25,090 bases of DNA, taken from positions 124,525 through 149,614 of the forward strand of contig NW_014577416.1 in assembly GCF_000485595.1 (NCBI RefSeq), given 5' to 3'. The notes under the pieces were generated by a model. It was not told the DNA's origin. It worked only from the letters and a program-made list of their open reading frames with translations, and did no database searches. Position 1 is the first letter of the stretch. Each line of letters starts with the position of its first letter. This DNA comes from Priapulus caudatus. Taxonomy: Eukaryota > Priapulida > Priapulimorpha > Priapulimorphida > Priapulidae. Below, one piece after another: positions 8,132 to 19,717 of this stretch. The translations under genes were made by a program, and so were the position numbers.

Positions 8132-11100
8132 TCTCGCTAGTACGGTCACACCCCGCTAGTACGGTCACACCTCGCTAGTACGGTCACACCTCGCTAGTAC
8201 GGCCAGACCTCGCTAGTACGGTCACACCTCGCTAGTACGGTCACACCTCGCTAGTACGGTCACACCTCGCTAGTACGGTCACACCCCGTCTAGTCGGTCA
8301 ACACCTCGCTATGAACGGTCAACAATCTCGCTAGTAGTCACAGTCCCGCTAGTACGGTCACACCTCGCTAGTACGGTCACACCTCGCTAGTACGGTCACA
8401 CCTCGCTAGTACGGTCACACCTCGCTAGTGAACGGTCACGACCTCCGCTAAGTACCCAGACACTCTGCTAATACGGTCACAGCCCCGCTGAGTAGCGGTC
8501 ACACCTCGCTATACGGTCACACCTTGCGGCTATGTACGGGTCACACCTCGCTAGGACGGTCACACCTCGCAATTACTGTCACACCCCTCCTAGTACGGTC
8601 ACACTCTTCGCTATACGGCACAACGAGATTGGGGATCCCCGCTAGTACGGTCACACCTCGCTAAGTACGGTCACACCTCGCTAGTACGGTCACACCTCGC
8701 TAGACGGTCACCTCGCCAGTACCCAACCTCGCTAGTATACTTCACACCTTCGCTAGTACGCGTCACACTCGTCGCTAAGTACGGTTACATACCCCGCTAG
8801 TACGGCCACACTCGCTATTATCGGTTACACCCGCTAGTACGGTCACACCTCGCTAGTACGGTCACACCTCGCTAGTACGGTCACACCTCGCTAGTACGGT
8901 CCACACCTCGCCAGTAAACGGTCACACCGCTAGTAGTCACGACCTCGCCATAACGGCCAACCTCGCTAGTACGGTCACACCCCGCTAGTACGGTCACACC
9001 CCTTCATACGGCCAGATGCTCGCTACTACGGTCACACCTCGCTAGTACGCTGTCACACCTCGCTAATCAGTACGGTCACACCCTCGCTAGTACGGGGTCA
9101 CACGCCATCTAGTAAACGGGTCACACCAGGCTGGTGCGTCACACTCGCATAGTACGCCAGACCTCGCTAGTACGTCACACCCCGCTAGACGGGTTCACAC
9201 CTCGCTAAGTACGTCAACACCTCGCTATGTACGGGCCAGACCTCGCTAGTACGTCACGATCGCTAACGCCACACCTCGCTAAGTAAACGGCCAGACCTCG
9301 CTAGTACGCCAGACCTCGCCTAGTACGGTCCACACCGCGGCCTACTAGTAGCGGTCACACCGACTTCGCTATTTACGTCACACGCCTCTATACGACGTCA
9401 GCACCCCGCTAGTAACGTGTTCACACCCCGCTAGTACGGTCAAACCCCGCTAGTGACGGTCACGAGCTCGCGTAAGTACGCCAGACCTTCTGCTAGTACG
9501 GTCACACGCTCGCTTATAGTACGGCCAGACGCTTCGCCTTAGTACGGTCACACCTCGCTGACGGTCACACCTCGTAGTACGGGTCACACCTGCTAGTACG
9601 GTCACACCTCGCTAGTACGGTCACACCTCGCTAGTACGGGTCACACCTCGCTAGTACGGTTCACATTGGCCTCGCTAGTACGGTCATACCTTGCGCTAGG
9701 TACGTCAGCACCCTCGCTAGTTACGCTCACAACCCTCGCTAGTACGGTCACACACTCCTATGTACGGTCACTACTCTCGGCTAGACGGCCAGACCTCGCT
9801 ATACGGTCACACCTGCCTAGTACGGGCCAGACAGTCGCTAGTAGGCTCACACCCCGCTAGTACGTCACACCTCCGCTAGTCACGAGTCACACCTCGCTAG
9901 GAACGGTCACACCTCGGCTAGTACGCCCAGACCTGCTAGTTACGGTCACTATCGCACCCGCTAGTACTGTCAACACCCGCTAGTACGGTCACACCTGCGC
10001 CGACGGTCACACCTCGCTAGTACGGTCACCACCTCGCTAGTACGGTCACACCTCGCTATACGTGTCACACCGCGCTCGGCCTTAGTACGGTCACACCTCC
10101 GCAGTGGTCACAGCCTCGCTGTACGGTCACATCCTCGCTAGTTACGGTCACACCTCGCTGTACGGTCACGCACCTCCGCTAGTACGGTCACACCTTCGCT
10201 AAGTACGGTCCACACCTTGCTAATTCACGGTCAAACCCCGCCTAAGTACGGTCCACACCGCCGTAGTACGGTCACAACCATCGCCTATACGCGTCACACC
10301 TCGCTAGTACGGGTCAACACCTCGCCTAGTACGCCGACCCGCCTAGTACGTCACACCCCTGCTAGTAACGGTCACATAGTGCCGCTCGCTAGTACGAGCC
10401 ACACCTTCGCTAGTACGGTTACACCCGCTAGTACGGTCACACCTACTACGTACGGTCAACACGCTTGGTGCGGTCACACCTTCGCTAGTAGCGTCAACCT
10501 CGCTAGACGGTTCACACCTCGCTAAGTGACGGTCACACCATGTCGCTGTACGGCCAACCTCGCTAAGTACGTCACACCCGCTACGTACGGTTCCACACCC
10601 CGCTTAGTACGGCCACACTCGCTAGTACGTCACACCGTCGCTAGTACGTGTCAACCTCGCTAGTACGGTCACACCGCCGCTAGTACGGTCACACCTCGCT
10701 AGTACGGTCACACCTCGCTAGTACGGTCACACCTCGCTATGTACGTCAACCTCGCTAGGTGACGGTTCAACACCTCGCTAGTACGGCCTAGACCATCGCT
10801 AATAAGCGCGTCACACCCCGCTATTACGGTCATCAACCTCGCTAGTACGGTGCGACCCTCGCAGTATCGGTCCCGACATCGCTAGTAGCGCACACCTCGC
10901 TAGTTACGGTCACACCATCTGCTAGCTACGTCACACGCCTCGCTAAGTACCGGTCACACCTCGCTAGTTACGTCCATACCTCGCTAGTACGGATCACACC
11001 ACCGCTTAGACGGTCACACCTCGCTACGTACTGTCACACTCTCGCTAGTACAGGTCACACCGCGCGCTAGTTACGGTCCCACCTCTAGTACAGTCACACC

Positions 11101-11371
11101 CCCTAGTACGGTCACACCCTCGCTAGTACGGCCAGACCTCGCTAGTACGTCAAAACCTCGCTTAGTACTTTGCACACCTTCGTGCTATACGGTCACACTC
11201 TCGCTAGTACGTTCACACCTCTATTCAACGGGTCACACCTCGCCCAGTTAGCGTCACACCTCGCCAGTACGCGTCAACAAGCCTCGCTAGTACGTGGTCA
11301 CAGGCCCCTAGTACGCGTCACACCTCGCTAGTTAGTGTCACAACCTCTAGTACGGTCACACGGCTGGATGC
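8132..11371. repeat. 19-bp satellite array, block 1
   Basis: The consensus unit is CTCGCTAGTACGGTCACAC (19 bp) in head-to-tail copies. The length corresponds to roughly 170 units. Runs of perfect copies occur at the left edge (8132-8280) and in pockets (8350-8420, 8640-8700, 9600-9660, 10680-10735). Elsewhere units carry one- or two-base indels, plus CCCC for CCTC and CCAGAC for TCACAC variants. The unit contains CTAG and two CpG sites. It is not a CRISPR array: there are no spacers. Open frames within it are repeat translations. Confidence 0.97.
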
Positions 11372-12497
11372 GGTCTCGGCTTTTACTCTTCTTATAAAAA
11401 TATAACACGTGAATAAAACATATAATTATATTCAAATAATATTGGATAGATTTTTTATCAAGAGCAGATAAAGAAGGCCTTCTTTATCTGCTTAGATTTT
11501 AATTGAAATCTGAAGAAAGAACCATAACGTTCGTCTAACGAGGAAAGCATAGCGGAGTAGTGTAACACGTGTGCTGCAGTTTGAATCAAATGCAAAGTTG
11601 ATCGAAAAAGCGGCTTTGTACGGTTTATATCCTATAAATTTCCTAATAATTTCCTGTAAGTGCGTCGTAACGTGCGTGGGCGTGGCGTCCGTGCGTGCGT
11701 TCCGTGTGTGCTGTCGTTCAGCATGCGACAAATGAGTCAAATATCAAACGCTAATCGTTAAAGCTATTAATTAAACCTAACCTATACATACATACATACA
11801 CCCCGAGTTCCATCATTCTTTAACTGGCAGCGTTTAGTGTTACAGCGAAGTACGCCAAGCAGTAGAATTTTCGTGCTACATTAAAGGTACGAGTGAAAAA
11901 AATCGGATGCTGAACGCTAGTTGTCGTCACTAATTAAATTACTCTAGAAAGCCAGTGCAAATTAAACCGCAATAACCGCACCGGTGTCGACGGACCGCTG
12001 CAGCGGAAACACGCGTGCTCGTGCACACATTGACTTTCATATCTGACAAGGTTCTGTCGCATATATGCTAACACACCGCTGTCCATTATCCACAGCATAG
12101 CCGACTTTGTTTACGGGTAAGGACGAGTAAACAGAATGGTTGCTAATTCATTGAGCCGTTTCCTAGACCACGTCCGCGATTAAACTTTTTTTATTCTGAT
12201 GAATAACCACTAATCCTCTGCATTATCGGGCTTTCTTGATACATCTGCGAACTTTTCCTTACAATCCTCATGTATTATTATGGAAGTGCGGGTAGTGATT
12301 CTGGCATTGTAAGAATCGCGGGCCGCCGGCACGCGAGCCTAACGAGAACGAACTCAGGTCTTCCGTGGTGTGCTGGACGCTTTCCGGAATACATCGCGGG
12401 TGGCAAATTGCGGAAAGCCAACGGCTTATCGCACGCAGTAGGCGTCGTAACGATGAATCGAGCAAATATTTATTCAGTAATATTACGCACACACCGC
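11372..12497. repeat. Distal satellite flank, copy A
   Basis: After the last 19-bp unit comes GGCTGGATGCGGTCTCGGCT, then an AT-rich stretch with a broken palindrome, an ATAC-type microsatellite (near 11785) and CpG-bearing unique DNA. The whole stretch recurs at 14423-15522 with dozens of small differences and stops at the N gap. No gene is visible. Confidence 0.9.
11457..11496. repeat. Inverted repeat in flank copy A (damaged palindrome)
   Basis: ATCAAGAGCAGATAAAGAAG is followed directly by CTTCTTTATCTGCTTAGAT (with one shared central G/C pair). It is the counterpart of the perfect palindrome at 14512-14553, broken by loss of CT in the right arm. Confidence 0.85.
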
Positions 12498-12522
12498 NNN
12501 NNNNNNNNNNNNNNNNNNNNNN
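12498..12522. other. Assembly gap of exactly 25 N
   Basis: Twenty-five undetermined bases follow ACACACCGC and precede AAAAAAAATCAGTACGG, which enters the second satellite block. A fixed 25-N spacer is a placeholder, not a measured size. The sequence on its two sides is the end of flank copy A and the start of another satellite block. Confidence 0.98.
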
Positions 12523-12530
12523 AAAAAAAA

Positions 12531-14422
12531 TCAGTACGGTCACACCCTCGCAGTACGGTACACACCTCGCTAGTACGGTCACATCTTCGCTAGTACGTCA
12601 TACCTCTCTAGTTAGCGGTCACACCCGCTAGTTGACGGTCACACCTCGCTAGTAACGGCGTCAGACTCCGGTACGCTTAGACGTCATGAGCCTTCGCTAT
12701 ACGCTCGCAGACCATCGCTAAGTACGGTCACACCTCGCCTAGTTACGTGCCGATACTCCGCTAGTAGCTCACAGTCCGCCGCTAGTACTTGTACAGCACC
12801 TTCGCTAGTGACGTCAGCTCACACTCGCATAGATACGTCATCATTTTGGTTGTTTTGCGCGTTCTTTTTTCCTATGGCTCGCTAGTTAGTCGCCAGACCC
12901 TCGCTAGTACGTCACACCGCCGCTAGTACGGCTCCAACACTCGCTAGTCGGCACCCTCGCGCAGTACGGTCAACACCTCCTAGTCACTGTCACACCTCGC
13001 TAGTACGGCACAGTTCCTCCCTAGTAAACGGTCACACCTGTTCGCCTAGTACGTCACAACCTGGTCTCGGTCGCTAGTAACCGTCACCACCTCGCTAGTT
13101 CACGAGTCAACACTCTGTGCTAGTAACGTCATCACCTTCCAGTTACGAGTCACGACCCTTGGCCCGCCAGTACCGTCACACCTCTCGCTAGTACAGGTCA
13201 CACCGGGCCTCCGCTAGTACGGCTCACAACCCGCTAAGACGTCACACTGCTCGTTAGTAACGCTGTCACACCTCGCTAGTACGGTGCACACCTCGCTAGT
13301 CACGGTCACGACCTCGCTAGTACGGCCAGCACCCTCGCTAGTACGGTTCACCACTCCCTAGTATCGTCACACCTCGCCTAGTAACGGCCACACTCGCTAG
13401 TGACGGTTCACACCTTCGCTAGTACCGTTCACTACCTTCCTATACGGTCACCACGCTTGGGCGGTCACAGCGTCGGCTATACGGTCCACACCTCGCTAGT
13501 ACGAGTCACACTCGCTATACGGTTCACCACCGTCTCGCTAGTACGCGTCGCAGACCTCGCTAGTACTCACAGCGCCGCGCGCTAGTCACGGTCACACCAC
13601 CGCTAAAGTATGGGGGGGGCGCCACAGGGTGCCTGGCTAGTAACGGTCCACATTCCCGCTATACGCGTCAACACCTCGCTTAGTAACGTCACACAGCACC
13701 CACGCAATACGGTCACAGTCCTCGCTAGTACGCTCACAACCGGTCGCTATCACGTGTCCACACCTCGTAGTTACGGTCACACACTCGCTAGAACGGTCAC
13801 TACTCGCTAGTACGGCTAGACATCGCTAGTAACGGTCACACACCCGCTAGTAACGTTGTTGCACACCGTCGCTAGTACGGTCACACCTCGCCAGTACGTA
13901 CACACCATCGCTAATACGGCCACACCTCCTGCCGAAAAGTAGCGGTCACTACTTCGCTACGTACGTACACCATTCTGCTAGCTACGTCACACCTCGTAGT
14001 ACGGTCACACCTCGCCTAGTACGTCACAGCTTTCTCTTCATTGTGGTTTCACCCCGCTATACGTCCACACCTTCGCTAGTACGGTTCACAGCCTCGCTAG
14101 TACGCGTCACACCTTTATTTTTCGGCACACCCCACACTAGTACGGTCAACACCATCGCTAGTACGAGTCACACCCCCGCTATGTACGCTCACACCTCGCT
14201 AGTACGGCAAACCTCTGCAGTACTGTGCATGACCTCGCCTAAGTACGGGGCACACCGTCGCTTAGTAGCGGTCCACACCTCGGCTTAAGTCACACGCGTC
14301 ATCAGCGCTCTTAGTAACGGGTCACACCTCGCTAGTACGGTCACACCTCGCTAGTACGGTCACACCTCGCTAGTACGGTCACACCTCGCTAGTACGGTCA
14401 CACCTCGCTAGTACGGTCACAC
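12531..14422. repeat. 19-bp satellite array, block 2
   Basis: Same unit and orientation as block 1, about 100 units by length, very noisy throughout except for a run of near-perfect units at the right edge (14320-14422). A non-satellite insert of ~45 bases (TTTTGGTTGTTTTGCGCGTT..., near 12844-12880) and a CTTTCTCTTCATTGTGG insert near 14030 interrupt it. Confidence 0.96.
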
Positions 14423-15522
14423 GCTGGTGCGGTCTCAGCTTTTACTCTTCTATAAAAATATAACTACGGGATAGAAATATAATTATATTCAAAATAATAT
14501 TGATAGATTTTATCAAGAGCAGATAAAGAAGGCCTTCTTTATCTGCTCTTGATTTTATTGAAATCTGAAGAAAGGAACCATAACGTTCGTCTACGAGGAA
14601 AGCATAGCGGAGTAGTGTAACACGTGCTGCAGTTTGAATCAAATGGCAAAGTTGATCGAAAAAGCGGCTTTATACGGTTATACCTATATTTTCCTATAAT
14701 TTCCTGTAAGTGCGTGCGTACGTCCGTGCGTGCGTCCGTGCGTGCGTCCGTGTGTGCTGTGCGTCAGCATGCGACAAAGAGCAAATATCAACGGCTATCG
14801 TAATAGCTATTAATAAACGCTAACCTATACATACATACATACACCCCGAGTTCCCTCATTTTTACTGCAGCGTTTAGTGTTACAGGCGAAGTACGCCAAG
14901 CAGTAAGAATTTTCGGCTACATTAAAGGTACGAGTGAAAAAAATGCGGATGCTTGAACGCTAGTTGTCGTGACTAATTAAATTACTCGTAGAAAGCCAGC
15001 GCAAATTAACGCATGCGCACATGTGACGGCCCCTGCAGACGTGAACACGCGTGCTCGTGCAACATGGTAGTATATCTGACAAGGTCTGTCGCATATATGC
15101 TAAACACCGCTGTCCATGTATACACGAGCATGGAACGACGTTGTTACGGTGGGAAGAGAGTAAACATGAACGGTTGCCATTCATGTGAGCGTTCCTACCA
15201 CGTCCGCGGATTAAACTTTTTTATTTCCTGATGAAAACAGCTAATCCTCTGCCATTATCGGGGCTTTCTTTCACTCTGCCGACCTTTTCCGTGACGAAAT
15301 CCCCATGTATTTATGTACGATGTGGCGGGTAGTGATGCGTGGCATTGTACATCGCAGCCGCCGCACGCGAGGCTGAACGATAAACGACCAGCTTCCGTGT
15401 GCTGGACGCTTCCCAGATAACATCGTCATGCAAGCATGCGGAAGCCAACGGGTTAGCGCACGCTAGAGGGCGCGCGTGTAGCGGGTGAATGCGAGCAATA
15501 TTTATCAGTAGTAGTTACGCAC
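14423..15522. repeat. Distal satellite flank, copy B
   Basis: Colinear with 11372-12497, starting GCTGGTGCGGTCTCAGC and continuing into unique DNA past 15522, where copy A has already stopped at the gap. It contains three 12-bp GTCCGTGCGTGC-type units (14722-14757), the ATAC microsatellite (near 14828) and the intact palindrome. No gene is visible. Confidence 0.9.
14512..14553. repeat. Perfect 42-bp palindrome
   Basis: The left arm ATCAAGAGCAGATAAAGAAGG is immediately followed by its exact reverse complement, with no loop; the centre lies between 14532 and 14533 (GG|CC). As single strands it would fold into a 21-bp hairpin stem. It sits ~90 bases beyond the satellite edge, between AT-rich arms. 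Confidence 0.97.
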
Positions 15523-17870
15523 GTTAACGCGCCGCCGTACGTCTGCTGATAGACGGACACACCATTAACGGATGCGATCGCAAAACACGATTAGATTTGC
15601 GGATGTCTGTCTGGTTGATTCTTTACGTCTTCTTCATTCTCAGCCCGCTGCTTCGTTGATGTTGTATTTCGGGTTTCTGTGTGAGTAGCAAAGCACGCGT
15701 AATCAACGCCAGGCATCTTCCCCATACTCCCCACATCTCTCGACCTCCGATAGGGAACCCACCATTGCATGCGGCATGGTTCCAACTTGTTGAACATTGC
15801 ATTGCCATCGACTCACAAACAGTGGTTTCACGCAGGGGCCATGTGTACGTTAGTGCGATGTATGTCGTAAGCCGAAACTATACGGCGCGTAGCGGTGCCG
15901 CGGTGCTCAGTCTATAAACGGTAGTCAGAGTTAGGTTTACTATCTGTCGACGTCAGTCACCCGGGGGCTCTGCGGTCGCTCGAAGGTGACAGAGCTTGCA
16001 TGTCGGATTTTCGAACGTGTCGTTTTTGTGAAATTGCCAAACGTTCGAATAATGCCAGACGGGTTTTTTGGTCGGTTTGCACGCAGGCGGCATGTCTGTT
16101 TCCCCCCTCTCTCTCTCATCCGATTGCATCCGTCATACTTGATAATGTACGCGGATGCAGTTCGATAATTTGCAAAGAGGAAGGAGGGGGGTACTGCTCG
16201 TAAAGGTATTTTTGGAAACTATATATGCGAAATTGATTTGTGACAGAAAACGCTATTGAAGGCTTATGTTGCGGGCCAGCAAATTGCAGCTTATGCGTTC
16301 CCGGGTGGAGATTGCACGCAATATTTTATTCTTGCAGACCGCTAGAGTTGCTGCTCGTGCTGGCCATTCTCAGTGAATGACGTTTGAGTGAAATGCTCCT
16401 CGATAACAGAAAGGTTCGCAGTAAATGTCGCAGGAATTAAAGCAGCAGAATGAAGGAGTTGTGGACAGAAGTAACGATGAGGGTTGGCGTTGGTTGGTTG
16501 GCGTCAGTTGGCAGAATAATAACGCGTATATCGTACTCGAATTTTATTACGTAATAGCATACGGCAAGGACGATGTTAGTTTCCGTAAGTAACGAAAAGT
16601 CCTAGCATTTTTTTTTTATCGTATTGGAGGTGTGATTGGTGGGCATCTCCATATATAGTTGTTTTTCGGTTGCCTGGCGACAAAGGCGACAGATTTGAGC
16701 GTCTGTATTAAACCACGGTTGAGCACAGAGTTCGTGTGGCTCGGATCGGCTGGTTTTCCAAACTAAATGAGTATAGATGTTTGCGAAAATTAAACTGTCA
16801 ACTTAGATGGCGTTTGTGTCGCAATTCTGGATGGATTGCACGCGTGCACACTGCATAACAATAAGTGTGAGGGAAGCTGCAAGGCGTTCGATGGGGGAAA
16901 CAGCTGGAAGAGACACGTCCGTGCAGACTGACTCTGATAGCGAGTCGTTTTCGTCGCCATCACTGAACATTCAGTCGTCATTCGTGTTGTTTTAATCAGC
17001 ATTATTTGTTTGTCAAATATTAGCAATTAAATAATGTGATTATACACGATTCGTTGATGAGCCCGGCCACCGTTCCCGTGGGATTTCATCAATACTATGT
17101 TTTAGCCGTTCATCACATTCCCGTACACAGTCGCCTAATGTATTTCAGTGCAACTGTAGTAGATGGTTTGTTTTGTAGCGTCGTAATGTGGAGGTTGTTT
17201 GGTGTGTTACTCACAATCTACATGCGGTGGCCACATAATGGCTCATTTAATCACACCGAAATTGTCATTGTCATCTCAGCCTATTGAACATGAGAGTGAC
17301 TGGTGGGCGAAATGGGTAAACAGTGGCAAGGCAATTACCCATGATTCATGCAATGATCAGCAGCAGTACGATCACAGGACACGCGTAATTTAGCACTAAT
17401 TGCAGCGGCAGATCCAAAGTCAAGTTGCTGGCGGTTCATCTACCGCCTACTCCAAGGGTCTATATCTTAGTAGTCGGCGTCCAACCCGCCTCTGTATATA
17501 CATACTGATGACCCCCTCTGTACACTATGCCGCTGCTGCCGACATTCCTTTGATCTTTCAGCATCTCACCACACACGCACACCGCCTCCTTTTGTATGTA
17601 TCTCACTTTTGCAGATATCGGCCCGCCCGACACCATTCTATGGATGTTGCGTCACCAATTTCCCTGTCCCCATTGGGTCCTTGGAATCGATCGCTGCATG
17701 CTACCTTCCCACAGTACTCAGCTGCCACACATGCTCTGAATTTATTGGCTCTCTCAGGGGCCCTTTGCTCCGGTTGCTTTCCCAGCACTCCATTTTTTCT
17801 TCGCCCTCTTCCCCCCACTCCTAAAACCCATCTCCGCTGCCCACCCACTGTTCACCACTGCTTGTCGTAC
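15523..17870. other. Single-copy DNA without a recognisable gene
   Basis: About 2.3 kb of cleaner-looking, non-repetitive sequence. Short open frames exist, for example 16807-16995 (62 codons, ending in a Ser-rich SVQTDSDSESFSSPS tail, preceded by AACTTAG) and 16000-16203 (starts MSDFRTCRFCEIAK). None has a family signature long enough to call. I see no tRNA or rRNA. Confidence 0.45.
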
Positions 17871-18241
17871 TTGTGTGTGTGTGTGGGGGGCGTACGTGCG
17901 TGCGCGCGTGCGTGTGTGTGTGTATGTGTGGTGTGTGCGTGTGTGTGTATGTGTGTGTGTATGTGTGCATGTGTGTGTGTGTGTGCGTGTGTGTGTGTGC
18001 GTGCGTGTGCGTGCGTTTGCGCGTGTGTGCATTTGTTCGCGTGTGCGTGCTTGCGTGCATGTGGGTTTGCGTGCGTGCGTATGTGTGCATGCGTGTGTGC
18101 ATGTGTATGCGTGCTTGCGTGTGTGCTTGCGTGTGTGTGCGTGCGTGTGCGCATGTGTATGCGTGTTTGCGTGCGTGAGTATGTGTATGTGCATGCGTGT
18201 GTGTATGCGTGCTTGCGTGTGTGCTTGCGTGTGCGTGCGTG
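17871..18241. repeat. TG/GCGT-rich cryptic microsatellite
   Basis: About 370 bases of GTGTGT interleaved with GCGTGC, TTGCGTG and ATGTGTG words on the plus strand. The apparent 318-codon frame through 17400-18356 is Cys/Val translation of this repeat. A unique ~120-base stretch separates it from the second duplication copy. Confidence 0.94.
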
Positions 18242-18596
18242 GGTGGACCGCCCGCGGCGTGGATATTACATTGCGGATAAAACACCTCGCTGCTACGCGA
18301 TCGGCAATTACGCAATTACGGTGATTATGCAAATATTCCAATGTTATTATCGCTGATTCAAACAGGATGTTGGCAGGGAGTGCTGTGAGGATGAACACGC
18401 TGTTGCCCTAATTGACAGCTTCTGTTTTGGTTACAATAGCAGTAAATTGCAGTTATTAATAGTGTAGTTATAACATCACATTACTACGCCTTTCTAAGAT
18501 GCAGCATAGGCAGGTATGTGTAAAACTCAACCTGATTTAACATGTAAACCATTACTGTTTGCGGTGTGTTTAACTATGTGTAATGCTGCATATCAG

Positions 18597-19559
18597 GGGA
18601 CTTCAGAATGACAGTGGGAGAGGATAGAGGCAAAGTAAAGAACATCGTTGGCCCCAATCTGCACCGGTTTCGAGAACTGTATGAGAATATTCTAGACAAC
18701 ATGCAGCACCTGCATTGGAACAAAAGCATCGCGTCATTCGAGGTTTGTTTCACATGTTTATTGTCTACTTGTAAGGTGCTCGTCTAATGAGTGTAGATGT
18801 CGCTCCATTGAATGCTTCGTCAGTAATCCTCATTACAGCAAAATCATGTGGCGATAGAAGCTTTGTAACACGGCTATCTATTTCTTGCTTGTAGCAATCC
18901 AACGACCATAGCTGCCTGTACCATCACCTCAGTCTGCTGCCGAAAACTATGCAGCTGCTCATTTGGGAGCATATCAATAAAGATGGCCGCCATCGGGACC
19001 TAGAGGAGAGTCTGATGTCTGTCTCACACGACTACGAGTGCAGCTACATAGTAGCCAACGGTAAGTACTGCTGCAGCGAAGCTCTGACACGTGTCGTAGT
19101 GAGGCAGGCTTGGGCTGCAACACTCGTTTACTTTGCAGGCAGACGTGCATCGAAATGGCTGACATTGTAACGGACCGATTCGATTTCAGCAGCTAACGTT
19201 ATTTCGTCTTGCGTGTTATTTCAGCCATCACGAGGATAGTGCAGCGATCCAGCCTCACGCAGAGTGTGAAGGGAATTTTCACGGCAGGTGTGTAAATACA
19301 GCGTGAAGACAATAACGTTAGTGTGCAACATATATGTTTTGTTTTACAATTTAATGGTAGTGTGATGAACAGAAAGTTGAAGATATATCTTGAACATCAT
19401 CAGCATCAGTAATCATCCATTTCAAAGTTTATTAATTTTGTTGTCTGCTGTAAACACATGTTACATATATTTTGGTGCTGCATCTTTTTAGGAATGGTGA
19501 AGTCAATGAAATACAGTGGGCAGAAGTTAAAGAAGATGGCAAAGAGTTTAAGGAGTTGA
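18597..19559 (+). CDS. TAMM41: TAMM41 C-terminal half, four intact exons to the stop
   Basis: This is the C-terminal part of the mitochondrial CDP-diacylglycerol synthase TAMM41, which acts on the matrix side of the inner membrane upstream of cardiolipin. Exons are 18597-18742, 18895-19060, 19225-19287 and 19492-19559; all introns are GT-AG (152, 164 and 204 bases). Phases are 1-0-1-1 and every junction keeps the frame, giving 147 residues when entered from the Gly codon begun at 2679. Exon 1 reads DFRMTVGEDRGKV, NIVGPNLHRFRELY, then HLHWNKSIASFE. Exon 2 starts QSNDH and carries LPKTMQ and RHRDLEESL. Exon 3 ends SVKGIFTAG. Exon 4 gives a Lys-rich tail (GMVKSMKYSGQKLKKMAKSL) and TGA at 19557. 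GDFRM-x-x-GED, N-I-V-x-P, LPKT and KGIFTAG are family landmarks. The clean frame is strong evidence that this copy is the true gene 3' end. Confidence 0.93.
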
Positions 19560-19711
19560 CAGTCAGTATCTGAGTGGTGAGTACACACAGACAGTATGAG
19601 AAATTCACATGTTCTATGTAGTTATTTTATTTATAAATGCAACATGTGATAAGTGAACCATTTAACATTGAAATCGCTGGATACCAGCTAACTATATGCA
19701 TGTTCTTGGGA

Positions 19712-19717
19712 AATAAA
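19712..19717 (+). promoter_or_regulatory. Candidate TAMM41 polyadenylation signal
   Basis: AATAAA lies 153 bases after the TGA of the intact copy, a reasonable 3' UTR length. The matching position in copy 1 reads AAATTATAA, so the signal is present only in the clean copy. No transcript data support its use. Confidence 0.35.

Noticed and set aside
8132-14422. CRISPR array
   Set aside because: The 19-bp units are directly abutting without spacers, and the DNA is eukaryotic.
16000-16203. Possible first exon of a HIT/HINT3-type protein (MSDFRTCRFCEIAK)
   Set aside because: Only the short C-x-F-C-x-I-A pattern fits. The rest of the frame does not match, and no following exon with the His triad was found.
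16807-16995. 62-codon frame with a Ser-rich acidic tail as a gene
   Set aside because: The composition is protein-like and an AG precedes the ATG, but there is no family signature or partner exon.
17400-18356. 318-codon plus-strand frame and overlapping Thr/His frames on the minus strand
   Set aside because: The length comes from a GT/GCGT repeat that lacks stops. The products are Cys/Val or Thr/His low-complexity and the frames overlap on both strands.
19492-19570. Alternative frame of the last TAMM41 exon (NGEVNEIQWAEVKEDGKEF)
   Set aside because: It looks protein-like, but splice phase from the previous exon selects the Lys-rich frame, which also matches the family C-terminus and stops at 19557.
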